In this document: piece by piece, positions 10,108 to 17,495 of the stretch
Position numbering within the stretch: the stretch's first letter is position 1
How the letters are laid out: each line of letters starts with the position of its first letter
Assembly (NCBI RefSeq): GCF_000758325.1
Contig: NZ_CP009459.1
Coordinates: 2,232,001-2,296,000, forward strand
Direction: 5' to 3'
Length of the DNA: 64,000 nucleotides
DNA from: Cedecea neteri
Lineage (GTDB): Bacteria; Pseudomonadota; Gammaproteobacteria; Enterobacterales; Enterobacteriaceae
Notes under the pieces: generated by a model
The model's database searches: none
What the model was told of the DNA's origin: nothing
The model's input: the letters and a program-made list of their open reading frames with translations, nothing else
Translations under genes and position numbers: made by a program

Positions 10108-10300
10108 CTAGACAATTTTGATCCGTTGATCATATTGATTTTCATATTCAGTCTGCGGCATCCGATCGTTCGAACCATGTTGATGCTTGCTGTTATAAGG
10201 CATTCCGATGTAATCAAACATATAACTCAGAGTCTCTTCCCTCGTTCCAAGAACTTTCTCTTTATACGTTCACGCTTCAGTCGCTGGAAAAAACTTTCTA
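10108..10300 (-). pseudogene. Decayed C-terminal end of an IS3-family transposase (OrfB)
   Basis: On the minus strand, residues ESFFQRLKRERIKRK are followed, after a one-base frame change, by ETLSYMFDYIGMPYNSK and a QTEYENQY end with a stop at 10108. This is the DDE-domain C-terminus typical of IS3-family OrfB (AESFF..LK.E, then REEA...FDYIE..YN..R.H). Everything upstream of the ESFF motif is unrelated, and no inverted-repeat ends were found, so it is a fragment. It lies 200 bases from the 3' end of argU. Confidence 0.8.
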
Positions 10301-10463
10301 AATGACTCTGAGGTATCTGTTGAACCCGTGGTGATTCAGTTGGTACATAATCTCATTGAACCGGAATATACCATCACCTTTATCAACAGAGACTCTTTGA
10401 GGCGGGTAGACGCTGAGAGAATTTCGATGCGCTAAAATCATTCAACTCACTGAATTACAGGCA

Positions 10464-10487
10464 TAAAAAAGACATCGGTTGATGTCT
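10464..10487 (-). terminator. Terminator downstream of argU
   Basis: A 7-bp stem (10470-10476 with 10481-10487) with a GGTT loop; on the minus strand it is followed by six Ts. It lies 13 bases after the tRNA 3' end. Confidence 0.75.
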
Positions 10488-10500
10488 GTTGACTTCGAAA

Positions 10501-10577
10501 TGGTACGCCCTACAGGGTTCGAACCTGTGACCTACGGCTTAGAAGGCCGTTGCTCTATCCAGCTGAGCTAAGGGCGC
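10501..10577 (-). tRNA. argU: tRNA-Arg (anticodon TCT)
   Basis: 77 bases including encoded CCA. Loop CTTCTAA carries anticodon TCT, reading AGA. D-arm, anticodon stem (ACGGC/GCCGT) and T-arm (ACAGG/CCTGT) all pair. The acceptor is GCGCCCT with AGGGCGT, giving a G1-U72 wobble and discriminator A73, whereas E. coli argU as I recall it has G1-C72 and G73. The 3' end of argU is a known integration site for prophages and islands, and the flank on that side is the AT-rich block. folD is its neighbour on the other side, as in E. coli. Confidence 0.95.
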
Positions 10578-10773
10578 ACTGAGTAATGCAGAGAAACATT
10601 ACGGCTTGATGCGGGGTGGATTATACGGTCAGCACCTCTTGAGTCAATGGCTTTTCAACCACCTGCGTGACAAATGAGCATAAACCCACATCAGTGCCTG
10701 ACAGCGGGCCGCGCATCTGACAAAATAGCAGCAACCCCCTTCCTTTAAGTTTACAGATGGAATTCTCTCTCTG

Positions 10774-11640
10774 ATGGCAGCAAAGATTATTGACGGTAAA
10801 ACGATTGCGCAGCAGGTACGGCTTGAAGTTGCTGAAAAAGTAAAAGCCCGAATTGCCGCAGGAAAACGTGCCCCTGGTCTGGCCGTTGTATTGGTGGGAG
10901 CGAACCCTGCGTCCCAGATTTATGTCGCGAACAAACGCAAAGCCTGCGAAGAGGTTGGTTTCGTCTCCCGCTCTTATGATTTGCCGGAAACCACCAGCGA
11001 AGCGGAGCTGCTGGCACTGATCGATGCGCTGAACGCGGACGCTGAGATTGACGGCATTCTGGTACAGCTGCCGCTGCCTGCCGGGATCGATAACGTCAAA
11101 GTGCTCGAGCGTATCGACCCGGACAAAGACGTGGACGGCTTCCATCCGTACAACATTGGCCGTCTTTGCCAGCGTGCGCCGCGCCTGCGTCCGTGTACCC
11201 CGCGCGGCATCGTGACGCTGCTTGAGCGCTACAACATTGACACCTACGGCCTGAACGCCGTCATCATTGGCGCGTCCAACATCGTGGGGCGCCCGATGAG
11301 CATGGAACTGCTGCTGGCCGGTTGCACCACGACCGTAACGCACCGTTTCACCAAAAACCTCCGCCAGCACGTTGAGAACGCCGACCTGGTAATTGTCGCC
11401 GTGGGCAAACCTGGCTTTATTCCGGGCGAATGGATTAAAGAAGGCGCCATCGTGGTGGACGTCGGCATTAACCGCCTTGAGAGCGGGAAAGTGGTCGGGG
11501 ACGTAATTTATGATGAAGCCGCCGCCAAAGCCTCGTATATTACGCCGGTTCCGGGTGGCGTAGGTCCAATGACGGTTGCCACCCTAATTCAGAATACCTT
11601 GCAGGCCTGCGAGGAATATCATGATGTTGATGGAGAGTAA
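10774..11640 (+). CDS. folD: Bifunctional methylenetetrahydrofolate dehydrogenase/cyclohydrolase FolD
   Basis: 288 residues, the usual FolD length. It interconverts 5,10-methylene-THF and 10-formyl-THF using NADP, in the cytoplasm. Seen are the [10 protein letters not shown] segment with the catalytic Lys, the DKDVDGFHP substrate loop, [10 protein letters not shown] of the Rossmann fold and the C-terminal [10 protein letters not shown]. ybcJ starts two bases after its stop, so the two form an operon, as in E. coli. Confidence 0.97.
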   Translation: MAAKIIDGKTIAQQVRLEVAEKVKARIAAGKRAPGLAVVLVGANPASQIYVANKRKACEEVGFVSRSYDLPETTSEAELLALIDALNADAEIDGILVQLPLPAGIDNVKVLERIDPDKDVDGFHPYNIGRLCQRAPRLRPCTPRGIVTLLERYNIDTYGLNAVIIGASNIVGRPMSMELLLAGCTTTVTHRFTKNLRQHVENADLVIVAVGKPGFIPGEWIKEGAIVVDVGINRLESGKVVGDVIYDEAAAKASYITPVPGGVGPMTVATLIQNTLQACEEYHDVDGE

Positions 11641-11642
11641 TA

Positions 11643-11855
11643 ATGGCGACCTTCTCACTAGGTAAACACCCTCACGTTGAACTGTGCGACTTGCTCAAGC
11701 TGGAAGGCTGGTGTGAAAGCGGCGCGCAGGCAAAAGCGGTGATTGCCGAAGGCCTCGTGAAGGTGGACGGTGAAGTTGAAACCCGCAAGCGCTGCAAAAT
11801 TGTGGCGGGTCAGACCGTCGTTTTTGAGAGCCTGAGCATTACCGTTCAGCCTTAA
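11643..11855 (+). CDS. ybcJ: S4-domain RNA-binding protein YbcJ
   Basis: 70 residues forming a single S4-like fold (EGWCESGAQAKAVIAEGLVKVDGEVETRKRCKI is split across the core strand-helix region). Same length as E. coli YbcJ, thought to bind RNA. Cotranscribed with folD. Confidence 0.93.
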   Translation: MATFSLGKHPHVELCDLLKLEGWCESGAQAKAVIAEGLVKVDGEVETRKRCKIVAGQTVVFESLSITVQP

Positions 11856-11890
11856 TCCCGCGCCCTTTTCTGAACGAAGAGGGCAGGCAT

Positions 11891-11924
11891 CAACTCTCCT
11901 TGCCGTTTGGGGGAAGGAGAGTTG
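11891..11924 (+). terminator. Strong hairpin after folD-ybcJ
   Basis: Perfect 11-bp stem (11891-11901 with 11914-11924) and a 12-base loop. A T-rich tract only appears a few bases later (AGCTTTTCC), so it is a likely mRNA end or stabiliser rather than a textbook terminator. Confidence 0.55.
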
Positions 11925-12060
11925 CAGAGCTTTTCCTGCCTCAGATTCAAATTACCTCATCAATACCAGGCTTAAAAACCTGCGTCACTTCAAATATTCG
12001 ATAACAATATGACAACATCGCAGAATTCAGTTGCGGGGCAAAAATCGTTTCGGCACTCTA

Positions 12061-12089
12061 GGTAGAACGTTCTACTAGAACGTTCTACC
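12061..12089 (+). promoter_or_regulatory. Two abutting palindromic operators for the MalI-like regulator
   Basis: The palindrome TAGAACGTTCTA occurs twice, at 12063-12074 and 12076-12087, separated by one base, 65 bases ahead of the PTS gene. LacI-family operators centre on a CG, and the MalI operator has an AACGTT core, which both copies have. The adjacent downstream gene encodes a MalI-like protein, the obvious candidate to bind. Centres are 13 bases apart. Confidence 0.75.
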
Positions 12090-12151
12090 TACCATAAAAA
12101 CGCGTTAACAGACAAAACGCGGTTACTGCGTCTGCGCCGGGGGAAACGTCC

Positions 12152-13651
12152 ATGAGTCTGTTGTCCAGTGTTGTTAAATCGTTATCAAAGCTTTCCATGA
12201 TTGGCCGCGCATTAATGCTGCCTATCTCTCTGCTGCCCGCTGCAGGTTTACTGCTGGCGTTTGGCGATAAGTTTCACTTACCGCTGATGATGAACGCGGG
12301 CGGGGTTATCTTCGACAACCTGCCAATGTTGTTCGCCATCGGTTCTGCCGTGGGCCTTGCTGCGGAATCGGGTATTGCCGCGCTGTCGGCGGCGGTGTCG
12401 GTGTTTATCATCAACATCACCATTGGTACCGTCATGCACATCACGCCGGAAATGGCCTCTGCGGGCGGGAAATATGCCATGGTGGTCGGCATTCCGACGC
12501 TGCAAATGGGCGTCTTTGGCGGGTTGATATCCGGTATCCTGGCGGCATGGTGCTACAACAAATTTCACACCATGCAATTGCCTGAATTCCTGGGCTTCTT
12601 CTCCGGCAAGCGTTTTGTCGCCATCGCGACGGCGTTTCTCTCCTTCCTGTTGGGGATGGTGCTGCCGTGGGTGTGGTCATACATTCAGTCCGGTATTGAT
12701 GCGCTGTCGGTGGTGGTTAACGGCGATAATCAGGCTGCATCAACCTTTATCTTCGGGCTGGTTGAGCGCGCATTAATCCCGCTGGGCCTGCACCACATCT
12801 GGTATCCGTCCTTCTGGTACTCCTTCGGGGAATACACCACCCATACCGGGCAGGTGATTCACGGCGACCAGACAATTTGGTTCAAAATGCTGGAAGAGGG
12901 CGTGAAATCCTTCAGCAGCGACAGCTACCAGAATGCCGGTAAATTCATGCAGGGCGAGTTCCCGCTGATGCTGTTCGCACTGCCTGCGGCCTGTCTGGCG
13001 ATGTACCATGAAGCCAACACCAAGAATAAGAAAATTGCCTCCGGTATTCTGTTCTCCGCGGCGCTGACTTGCTTCCTCACCGGGATCACCGAGCCGGTTG
13101 AGTTCACCTTCATCTTTGTTGCTCCGATTCTGTATGTGTTCAACGCGGTGATGGCTGGCCTGTCTTATATGTGCATGTACCTGCTGCATGCCCATATCGC
13201 CAAATCGTTCTCCGCCGGGATGATCGACTATATCTCCTTCGGGATTCTGCCGTCGTTCAACGGCTACCAGACTAACTTCCTGATGGCGGTGGTCGTGGGT
13301 GTGCCGATGGCGCTGATTTACTACTTCACTTTCCGCTTCGTGATTCGCCGCTTCGACGTGAAAACGCCCGGTCGTACCGAAGTGACCGCTAACGCGGGAG
13401 ACAAAACCGACACTGAACTGGCGGGCGATATCATTGGCCTGCTGGGCGGGGCTCCTAACATCAACTCCGTGGGTTCCTGCATCACCCGTCTGCGTCTGGA
13501 AGTGGACGACAGTTCGATGGTCGACAAAGACGGCCTGAACAGTCTGGGCGCTCGAGGTGTGGTATTCGTCGGCGATTCGGGTATCCAGGTCATATTTGGT
13601 GCCAGAGCGCAATTTATTGCGCAGACAATGTCGACGATGATCGGTAAATAA
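12152..13651 (+). CDS. PTS glucose/maltose-family permease, EIIC-EIIB (MalX-like)
   Basis: 499 residues. An EIIC membrane domain (about 10-400) carries the GITEPVEFTF signature and GLHHIW; an EIIB domain (about 420-499) has the phosphorylated Cys443 in SCITRLRLEV. It takes up and phosphorylates a sugar using phosphate from EIIA(Glc). Sequence features mix PtsG (LPEFLGFFSGKRFV, HHIW, GQVIHGD) and MalX, so glucose, maltose or a glucosamine-type sugar are all possible. No hydrolase gene (such as malY) is adjacent. The following LacI-type gene and the upstream tandem operators suggest local repression. Confidence 0.9.
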   Translation: MSLLSSVVKSLSKLSMIGRALMLPISLLPAAGLLLAFGDKFHLPLMMNAGGVIFDNLPMLFAIGSAVGLAAESGIAALSAAVSVFIINITIGTVMHITPEMASAGGKYAMVVGIPTLQMGVFGGLISGILAAWCYNKFHTMQLPEFLGFFSGKRFVAIATAFLSFLLGMVLPWVWSYIQSGIDALSVVVNGDNQAASTFIFGLVERALIPLGLHHIWYPSFWYSFGEYTTHTGQVIHGDQTIWFKMLEEGVKSFSSDSYQNAGKFMQGEFPLMLFALPAACLAMYHEANTKNKKIASGILFSAALTCFLTGITEPVEFTFIFVAPILYVFNAVMAGLSYMCMYLLHAHIAKSFSAGMIDYISFGILPSFNGYQTNFLMAVVVGVPMALIYYFTFRFVIRRFDVKTPGRTEVTANAGDKTDTELAGDIIGLLGGAPNINSVGSCITRLRLEVDDSSMVDKDGLNSLGARGVVFVGDSGIQVIFGARAQFIAQTMSTMIGK

Positions 13652-13665
13652 TGTAATACCTTTCG

Positions 13666-13688
13666 GCCTCCTGTATGTTTCAGGGGGC
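13666..13688 (+). terminator. Hairpin between the PTS gene and its regulator
   Basis: 8-bp stem (13666-13673 with 13681-13688, one G-T pair) and a T-containing loop; no clean T run follows. It may reduce read-through into the regulator gene. Confidence 0.4.
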
Positions 13689-13721
13689 TGAAATTTATGG
13701 ATGTGCGGTTACAGGGGTGGA

Positions 13722-14738
13722 ATGAAAAAGGTCAACATCATTGATGTCGCTGAGCTGGCGGGCGTATCGGTTTCGACGGTTTCGCTGGTGCTGCGCCAGA
13801 AGGGCAAGATCTCTGAGGCGACCATTGATAAGGTCAATGCCGCTATCAAGGAACTGGGCTACGTGCATAACGTTGCCGCCGCCAACCTTCGTTCCAGCAC
13901 CTCTAACCTGATCGGCCTGATTATTCGTGACTTTAACAACTCTTTCTCCGTCAACGTCACGGCAAGCGTTGTCCAACAGTTAGAAAAACAGGGCTACATG
14001 GTGTTTCTTGGCCAGCCGCGCGACGGAGAGCAACAGCTTCGCAACTGCCTGACCTCGTTTAGCCAGCAGGGCGTTGCCGGGGTGATTTATCTGGCCGCCG
14101 ACTGCCACTCCGCTGAGGTTCCTCAGGCCATTACCGACTGCCCGCTGCCCACGGTGGTTATCTCTGAATCAACTATTACCAGTACGCGCGATGTGATTGG
14201 GCGGGATAATCGTCAGGCCGGTAACCAGGCCACGCGTTTTCTCATTGAGCGCGGCCACCGCAATATCGCCTGGCTGGGGGGCACAAAAAGCTGCCTGATC
14301 CGCGCCGAGCGGCTGTCCGGTTACCGTAGCGCCCTGCAGCAGTACGGCTTGCCGTTTAGAGAAGAGTGGGCGCCGGAATGTGCAGACGACACATCGGCTT
14401 CGGCTTTTGCCACGCGCCTGATGCTTGAAAAGAGTAACCAGATTACCGCCATGCTGTGTCATTCTCCGGCGGCCATTATCGGCGCAATTACCGGCATTCA
14501 GCAGGTCGGTCGCACGGTAGGGAAGGACGTTTTCTTAACGCAGCAGGTCTCGCTGATTGGTTTCGAGGATATGATGTACATTAATTTGACCTCGCCGAGC
14601 TTTACCTATGTTTCCGCCTCCAGTGAAGAGACCGGGCGGCAGGCTGCCGCGTTAATTGTCAGTAAAATCAAACAGCCGGAACTTCCTGCCCAGCGAATTA
14701 TTATTTCCGGTGAGCTGGTTCCGCGCGAATCTGCATAA
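13722..14738 (+). CDS. LacI-family repressor, MalI-like
   Basis: 338 residues from the ATG at 13722, which has an AGGGGTGG ribosome site; the frame upstream to 13701 is less likely. HTH at residues 4-24 (IIDVAELAGVSVSTVSLVL), hinge helix, then a periplasmic-binding-like effector domain. Segments such as NLIGLIIRDF, AWLGG.KSCL.RAERLSGY and the QQVSLIGFED stretch align with MalI. It should repress the preceding PTS gene via the AACGTT-centred palindromes. It lies on the same strand as the PTS gene, whereas malI and malX are divergent in E. coli. Confidence 0.9.
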   Translation: MKKVNIIDVAELAGVSVSTVSLVLRQKGKISEATIDKVNAAIKELGYVHNVAAANLRSSTSNLIGLIIRDFNNSFSVNVTASVVQQLEKQGYMVFLGQPRDGEQQLRNCLTSFSQQGVAGVIYLAADCHSAEVPQAITDCPLPTVVISESTITSTRDVIGRDNRQAGNQATRFLIERGHRNIAWLGGTKSCLIRAERLSGYRSALQQYGLPFREEWAPECADDTSASAFATRLMLEKSNQITAMLCHSPAAIIGAITGIQQVGRTVGKDVFLTQQVSLIGFEDMMYINLTSPSFTYVSASSEETGRQAAALIVSKIKQPELPAQRIIISGELVPRESA

Positions 14739-14950
14739 CGGGAAGTATATTATCTGTCCGTTCTGATTATGCTATTAATCCCTTTCACCCTGATTAATGG
14801 CATATTATTAACGCATTATTTTCATTTTTATTTCAATTAATCATGAAATCAGCCTGAGATTGCAAACCGCATATGTTCTGGTCAGAATAGCCACTTCTCT
14901 TTCAGAATTTTCTCTTAAATATGCTCAAGCGCATTCTTCTCACTTTATTA

Positions 14951-15240
14951 TTAATGCAGGGTTTTTATACCGGAAACGCGCTGGCCGTTGATTGCCATCA
15001 GTTTTTCCGAGTTCACTTCCCCCAATGCCACGCGAATCCCGTTGATGTGGATGGCGTACTGGGCGGGTTTGAGGCGGAAATTTTCACGAATGCGGATCTC
15101 CGGCAGCAGTACGCCGCAGGTCTCAGAGATAACCTGGCGCGCCCCGCGTACACGCTGTGAAAGCGGGCTGCCTTTGGCGGTATCAACCAGCGAAACCAGC
15201 TTGTAGCCAAGGTTCAGGCCAATCGGCTCCGGGGGCAGCA
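14951..15240 (-). pseudogene. lfhA: Internal fragment of lateral-flagellar export gene lfhA
   Basis: Minus-strand residues PEPIGLNLGYKLVSLVD, SPLSQRVRGARQ, LLPEIRIREN and LKPAQYAIHINGIRV match the start of the cytoplasmic domain of FlhA-family export proteins (FlhA: GYRLIPLVD ... LLPPVHIRDN ... LKPNAYRI). Only about 90 of the expected 690 residues remain, without the N-terminal membrane domain or the C-terminus. At its upstream end it joins directly to truncated lafU on the other strand. In E. coli K-12 lfhA (fhiA) and lafU (mbhA) are likewise left facing apart after loss of the Flag-2 cluster. Confidence 0.8.
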
Positions 15241-15926
15241 TTACTGTTCTGGCCGGGAAGCCAAAGCCGGATGATGCCAGCCAGGCGATTCAGCAGGATG
15301 TTGCTGCGCTGCAGGCATTGACCAATGCGGCAAGCCAGGGAGAAAGTCTGGAAGACGTGAACCGCCGCTCAGAAAAGGAAATTGAAGATTTGGCCCGGGT
15401 GATCATGAAGATCACTTCAGCCTATGACGCGCAGTCTAATCTGCAAATCGAAATCGTGCCGCAGGGGCTGCGTATTCTGGTGCAGGACGACCAAAAACGA
15501 GAAATGTTCCAGCGTAGCAGTGCCATTCTGACCCCCTTCTTTAACCGCCTGCTGACGGAGTTTGCTACGGCGCTGAACTCCATTGATAACAAAATTATTA
15601 TTACCGGACACACCGATGCGACGCGCTTTCGTGACCAGGAGCTTTACAACAACTGGAACTTGTCCGGCGAGCGTGCCATGCAGGCGCGCAAAGCGCTGGC
15701 AAAGGGTGGGCTGGATAACGGGAAAGTGCTGCAGGTTAGCGGGATGGCTGACCAGATGTTGCTTGATCCTGAACATCCGCTCAGTTCGGCCAATCGCCGT
15801 ATTGAAATCATGGTGTTGACCCACTCCGCTAGCGCTTCTCTGTATCAATTCTTTGGTCGGCATGGCGAAAAAGTGCTTAAGCCGCTGGCTGAGCGCGTGG
15901 CGCAGCAGCCTTCCGTGGCACGCTAA
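15240..15926 (+). pseudogene. lafU: 5'-truncated lateral-flagellar motor gene lafU (MotB family)
   Basis: The frame is open from about 15240 and reads AGKPKPDDASQ, a helical linker, then an OmpA/MotB peptidoglycan-binding domain: MFQRSSAILTPFF, IIITGHTDATRF, SGERAMQARKAL and ANRRIEIMVL. The N-terminal cytoplasmic start and membrane helix that would pair with LafT are missing, so it cannot act as a stator. A TTG at 15318 could start a remnant product, but no ribosome site supports it. It is followed after 14 bases by the yafL-like gene. Confidence 0.85.
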
Positions 15927-15940
15927 ATTTCCAGGTATTT

Positions 15941-16781
15941 GTGTTGCTCATGTCTATTTCCACCTCAATTGTCTCCACTTTTCCGCCTGCGTCCGAACTC
16001 TCCCGGCGTAGGGCGGGATTTTTTTTTCTGCTGCTATTCGTCCTGTTTTCTTCACAGACCAGGGCTTCACCCGTTAAAAAACCTAAAGCGGGCGTGAAGC
16101 GCACACAGATCGCTCAGCCGCAGAGTAAAGAAGCCCGTGAACGGATGAAAAATCGTGCAAGGCTGCTTGCCAGTGCCAAAAAGCACCTTGCTGTCGTCCC
16201 ACCGACGCCTGAACAGAAAAAGCGCCAGGCTGTTCAAAAAAAGGCCGCTCGTGCCCTGAACCGTGAACAGCTCGCCATGCACACTCGCTGGCGCCCTGGG
16301 CTGATGGGGGGCTCAGAAGGTCTGTGGCCGCTGGCGACCGAAGCGCTTATGGCTGAGATGGTAAGCCCGCGCGTGGAAGCCACTCTCCACAAAGTGATAG
16401 CGCGGCTCAAACAGCAGTTGGGCAAGCCCTATGTTTGGGGGGGGGCAGACGCCCGAGCAGGGCTTCGACTGTAGCGGGCTAATCTATTACGCCTATAACA
16501 AACTGCTTAGCCAAAAGCTGCCTCGTACCGCCAATGGGATGTTCCAGGATCAAAGATTAAAGCGCATCAACCCGCGCCAGCTTAGGCGCGGCGATCTGGT
16601 CTTTTTCAGTATCAAAAGCCAGGATCGCGCCGATCATGTTGGGGTTTATTTAGGGGAAGGGCAGTTTATCGAGGCGCCCAGAACCGGGCTGAATATCCGC
16701 ATCAGCCAGCTGGCAGACAATTACTGGCAGGATCATTACCTGGGGGCGAAGCGTATTTTGACCGAGGAGGCTATTCTGTGA
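15941..16781 (+). pseudogene. yafL: yafL-like NlpC/P60 peptidase gene broken by a frameshift in a G run
   Basis: First frame (GTG 15941 or ATG 15950) gives a basic start, a hydrophobic signal segment, an Ala/Lys/Arg-rich helical linker and the beginning of the catalytic domain to GKPYVWGG. It then goes out of frame at a run of nine Gs (16437-16445) and stops at 16474. The +2 frame resumes with QTPEQGFDCSGLIYYAYNK and continues to 16781, including the catalytic Cys in FDCSG and His in ADHVGVYLG. Removing one G restores a full protein matching E. coli YafL, a predicted murein endopeptidase. Could be a true mutation, slippage or a sequencing error. Confidence 0.88.
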
Positions 16782-16787
16782 GAGCAG

Positions 16788-16886
16788 GCCCCTCACCCCG
16801 GCCCTCTCCCGGAGGGAGAGGGGGAAAATAATAGGGCAGAGCGCTAGCAATCTATCCCCTCACCCTCTGGGAGAGGGTAAAAAGCA
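16788..16886 (-). repeat. Dispersed nested-palindrome intergenic element, copy B (inverted)
   Basis: Reverse complement of the element at 1299-1400: the order ACCCTCTCCC, GAGGGGATAGATTGC, CTGCC, TTTTCCCCC and GGGAGAGGGC is kept. Hairpins are at 16802-16822 and 16862-16877. It occupies the gap between convergent yafL and rnk. Confidence 0.8.
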
Positions 16887-16923
16887 GCCCCTCCCGGAAG
16901 AAAGACTGCACCAGCGAATCGAA

Positions 16924-17334
16924 TTAGCGGTGAAACTCCCCGGCAGATTCAGGCTGGTAGTGTAAAGCCAGCACTTCAAGGTGAGTCTGGCTGCCGTTTG
17001 GCAACGTCCAGTTGATACTATCGCCAACCCGCAGGCCGAGCAGCGCAGCTCCGACCGGAGCCATAACAGAAAGCTGGTTATCGCTGTCGGTCAGGTTCGC
17101 CGGGTAAACCAGCGTGCGAACGTGGACTTCCTGGGTGCTTAAATCGCGAAACTCTACGCGGCTGTTCATGGACACCACATCCGACGGCATCTTCTCCGGG
17201 CTGCACATCTCCGCGCGATCCAGTTCGGCGTTGAGCGCCTCTGCCACCGGGGCTTTGGCGAACTGCGGCTGTTCCAGCAGGCGGTCAAGGCGTTCGGCGT
17301 CTAGTTCGTTAATGATGATGGCAGGTCTGGACAT
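16924..17334 (-). CDS. rnk: Regulator of nucleoside diphosphate kinase Rnk
   Basis: 136 residues from the ATG at 17334 with GGAGAG ahead of it; the frame extends 29 residues further but those do not belong to the family. The N-terminal helical pair ([18 protein letters not shown]) and the C-terminal GreA/GreB-like FKBP fold ([20 protein letters not shown]) are present. Rnk binds RNA polymerase near the secondary channel and affects NTP pools. Normally next to rna; here a gluconate permease and a small ORF are between them. Confidence 0.95.
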   Translation of the reverse strand: MSRPAIIINELDAERLDRLLEQPQFAKAPVAEALNAELDRAEMCSPEKMPSDVVSMNSRVEFRDLSTQEVHVRTLVYPANLTDSDNQLSVMAPVGAALLGLRVGDSINWTLPNGSQTHLEVLALHYQPESAGEFHR

Positions 17335-17387
17335 AGTTCTCTCCGTGTAAAAAAGCAGGGCACTCATGTGCTGAAATCGTACAAAGA

Positions 17388-17416
17388 AAAACCCCCACCG
17401 AAACCGGCGAGGGTTG
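17388..17416 (-). terminator. Terminator after the gluconate permease gene
   Basis: On the minus strand a 10-bp stem with two G-T pairs (ACCCTCGCCG with CGGTGGGGGT), GTTT loop and a following T run. It separates the permease transcript from rnk. Confidence 0.75.
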
Positions 17417-17495
17417 TTCACGTAGGAACGATGATACTGAGCTTAGCCCGGAGTTGAAAGCGAGATCAGTCACATTTTGACTTCCCCCGATTCCC

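Noticed and set aside
10578-10773. Possible attachment-site repeat of the argU 3' end
   Set aside because: I looked for a second copy of the tRNA 3' segment within the window and saw none.
14921-15160. Plus-strand ORF of 79 residues with a signal-peptide-like start
   Set aside because: Most of it is antisense to the lfhA fragment and no ribosome site precedes it; the hydrophobic start may be chance in an AT-rich stretch.
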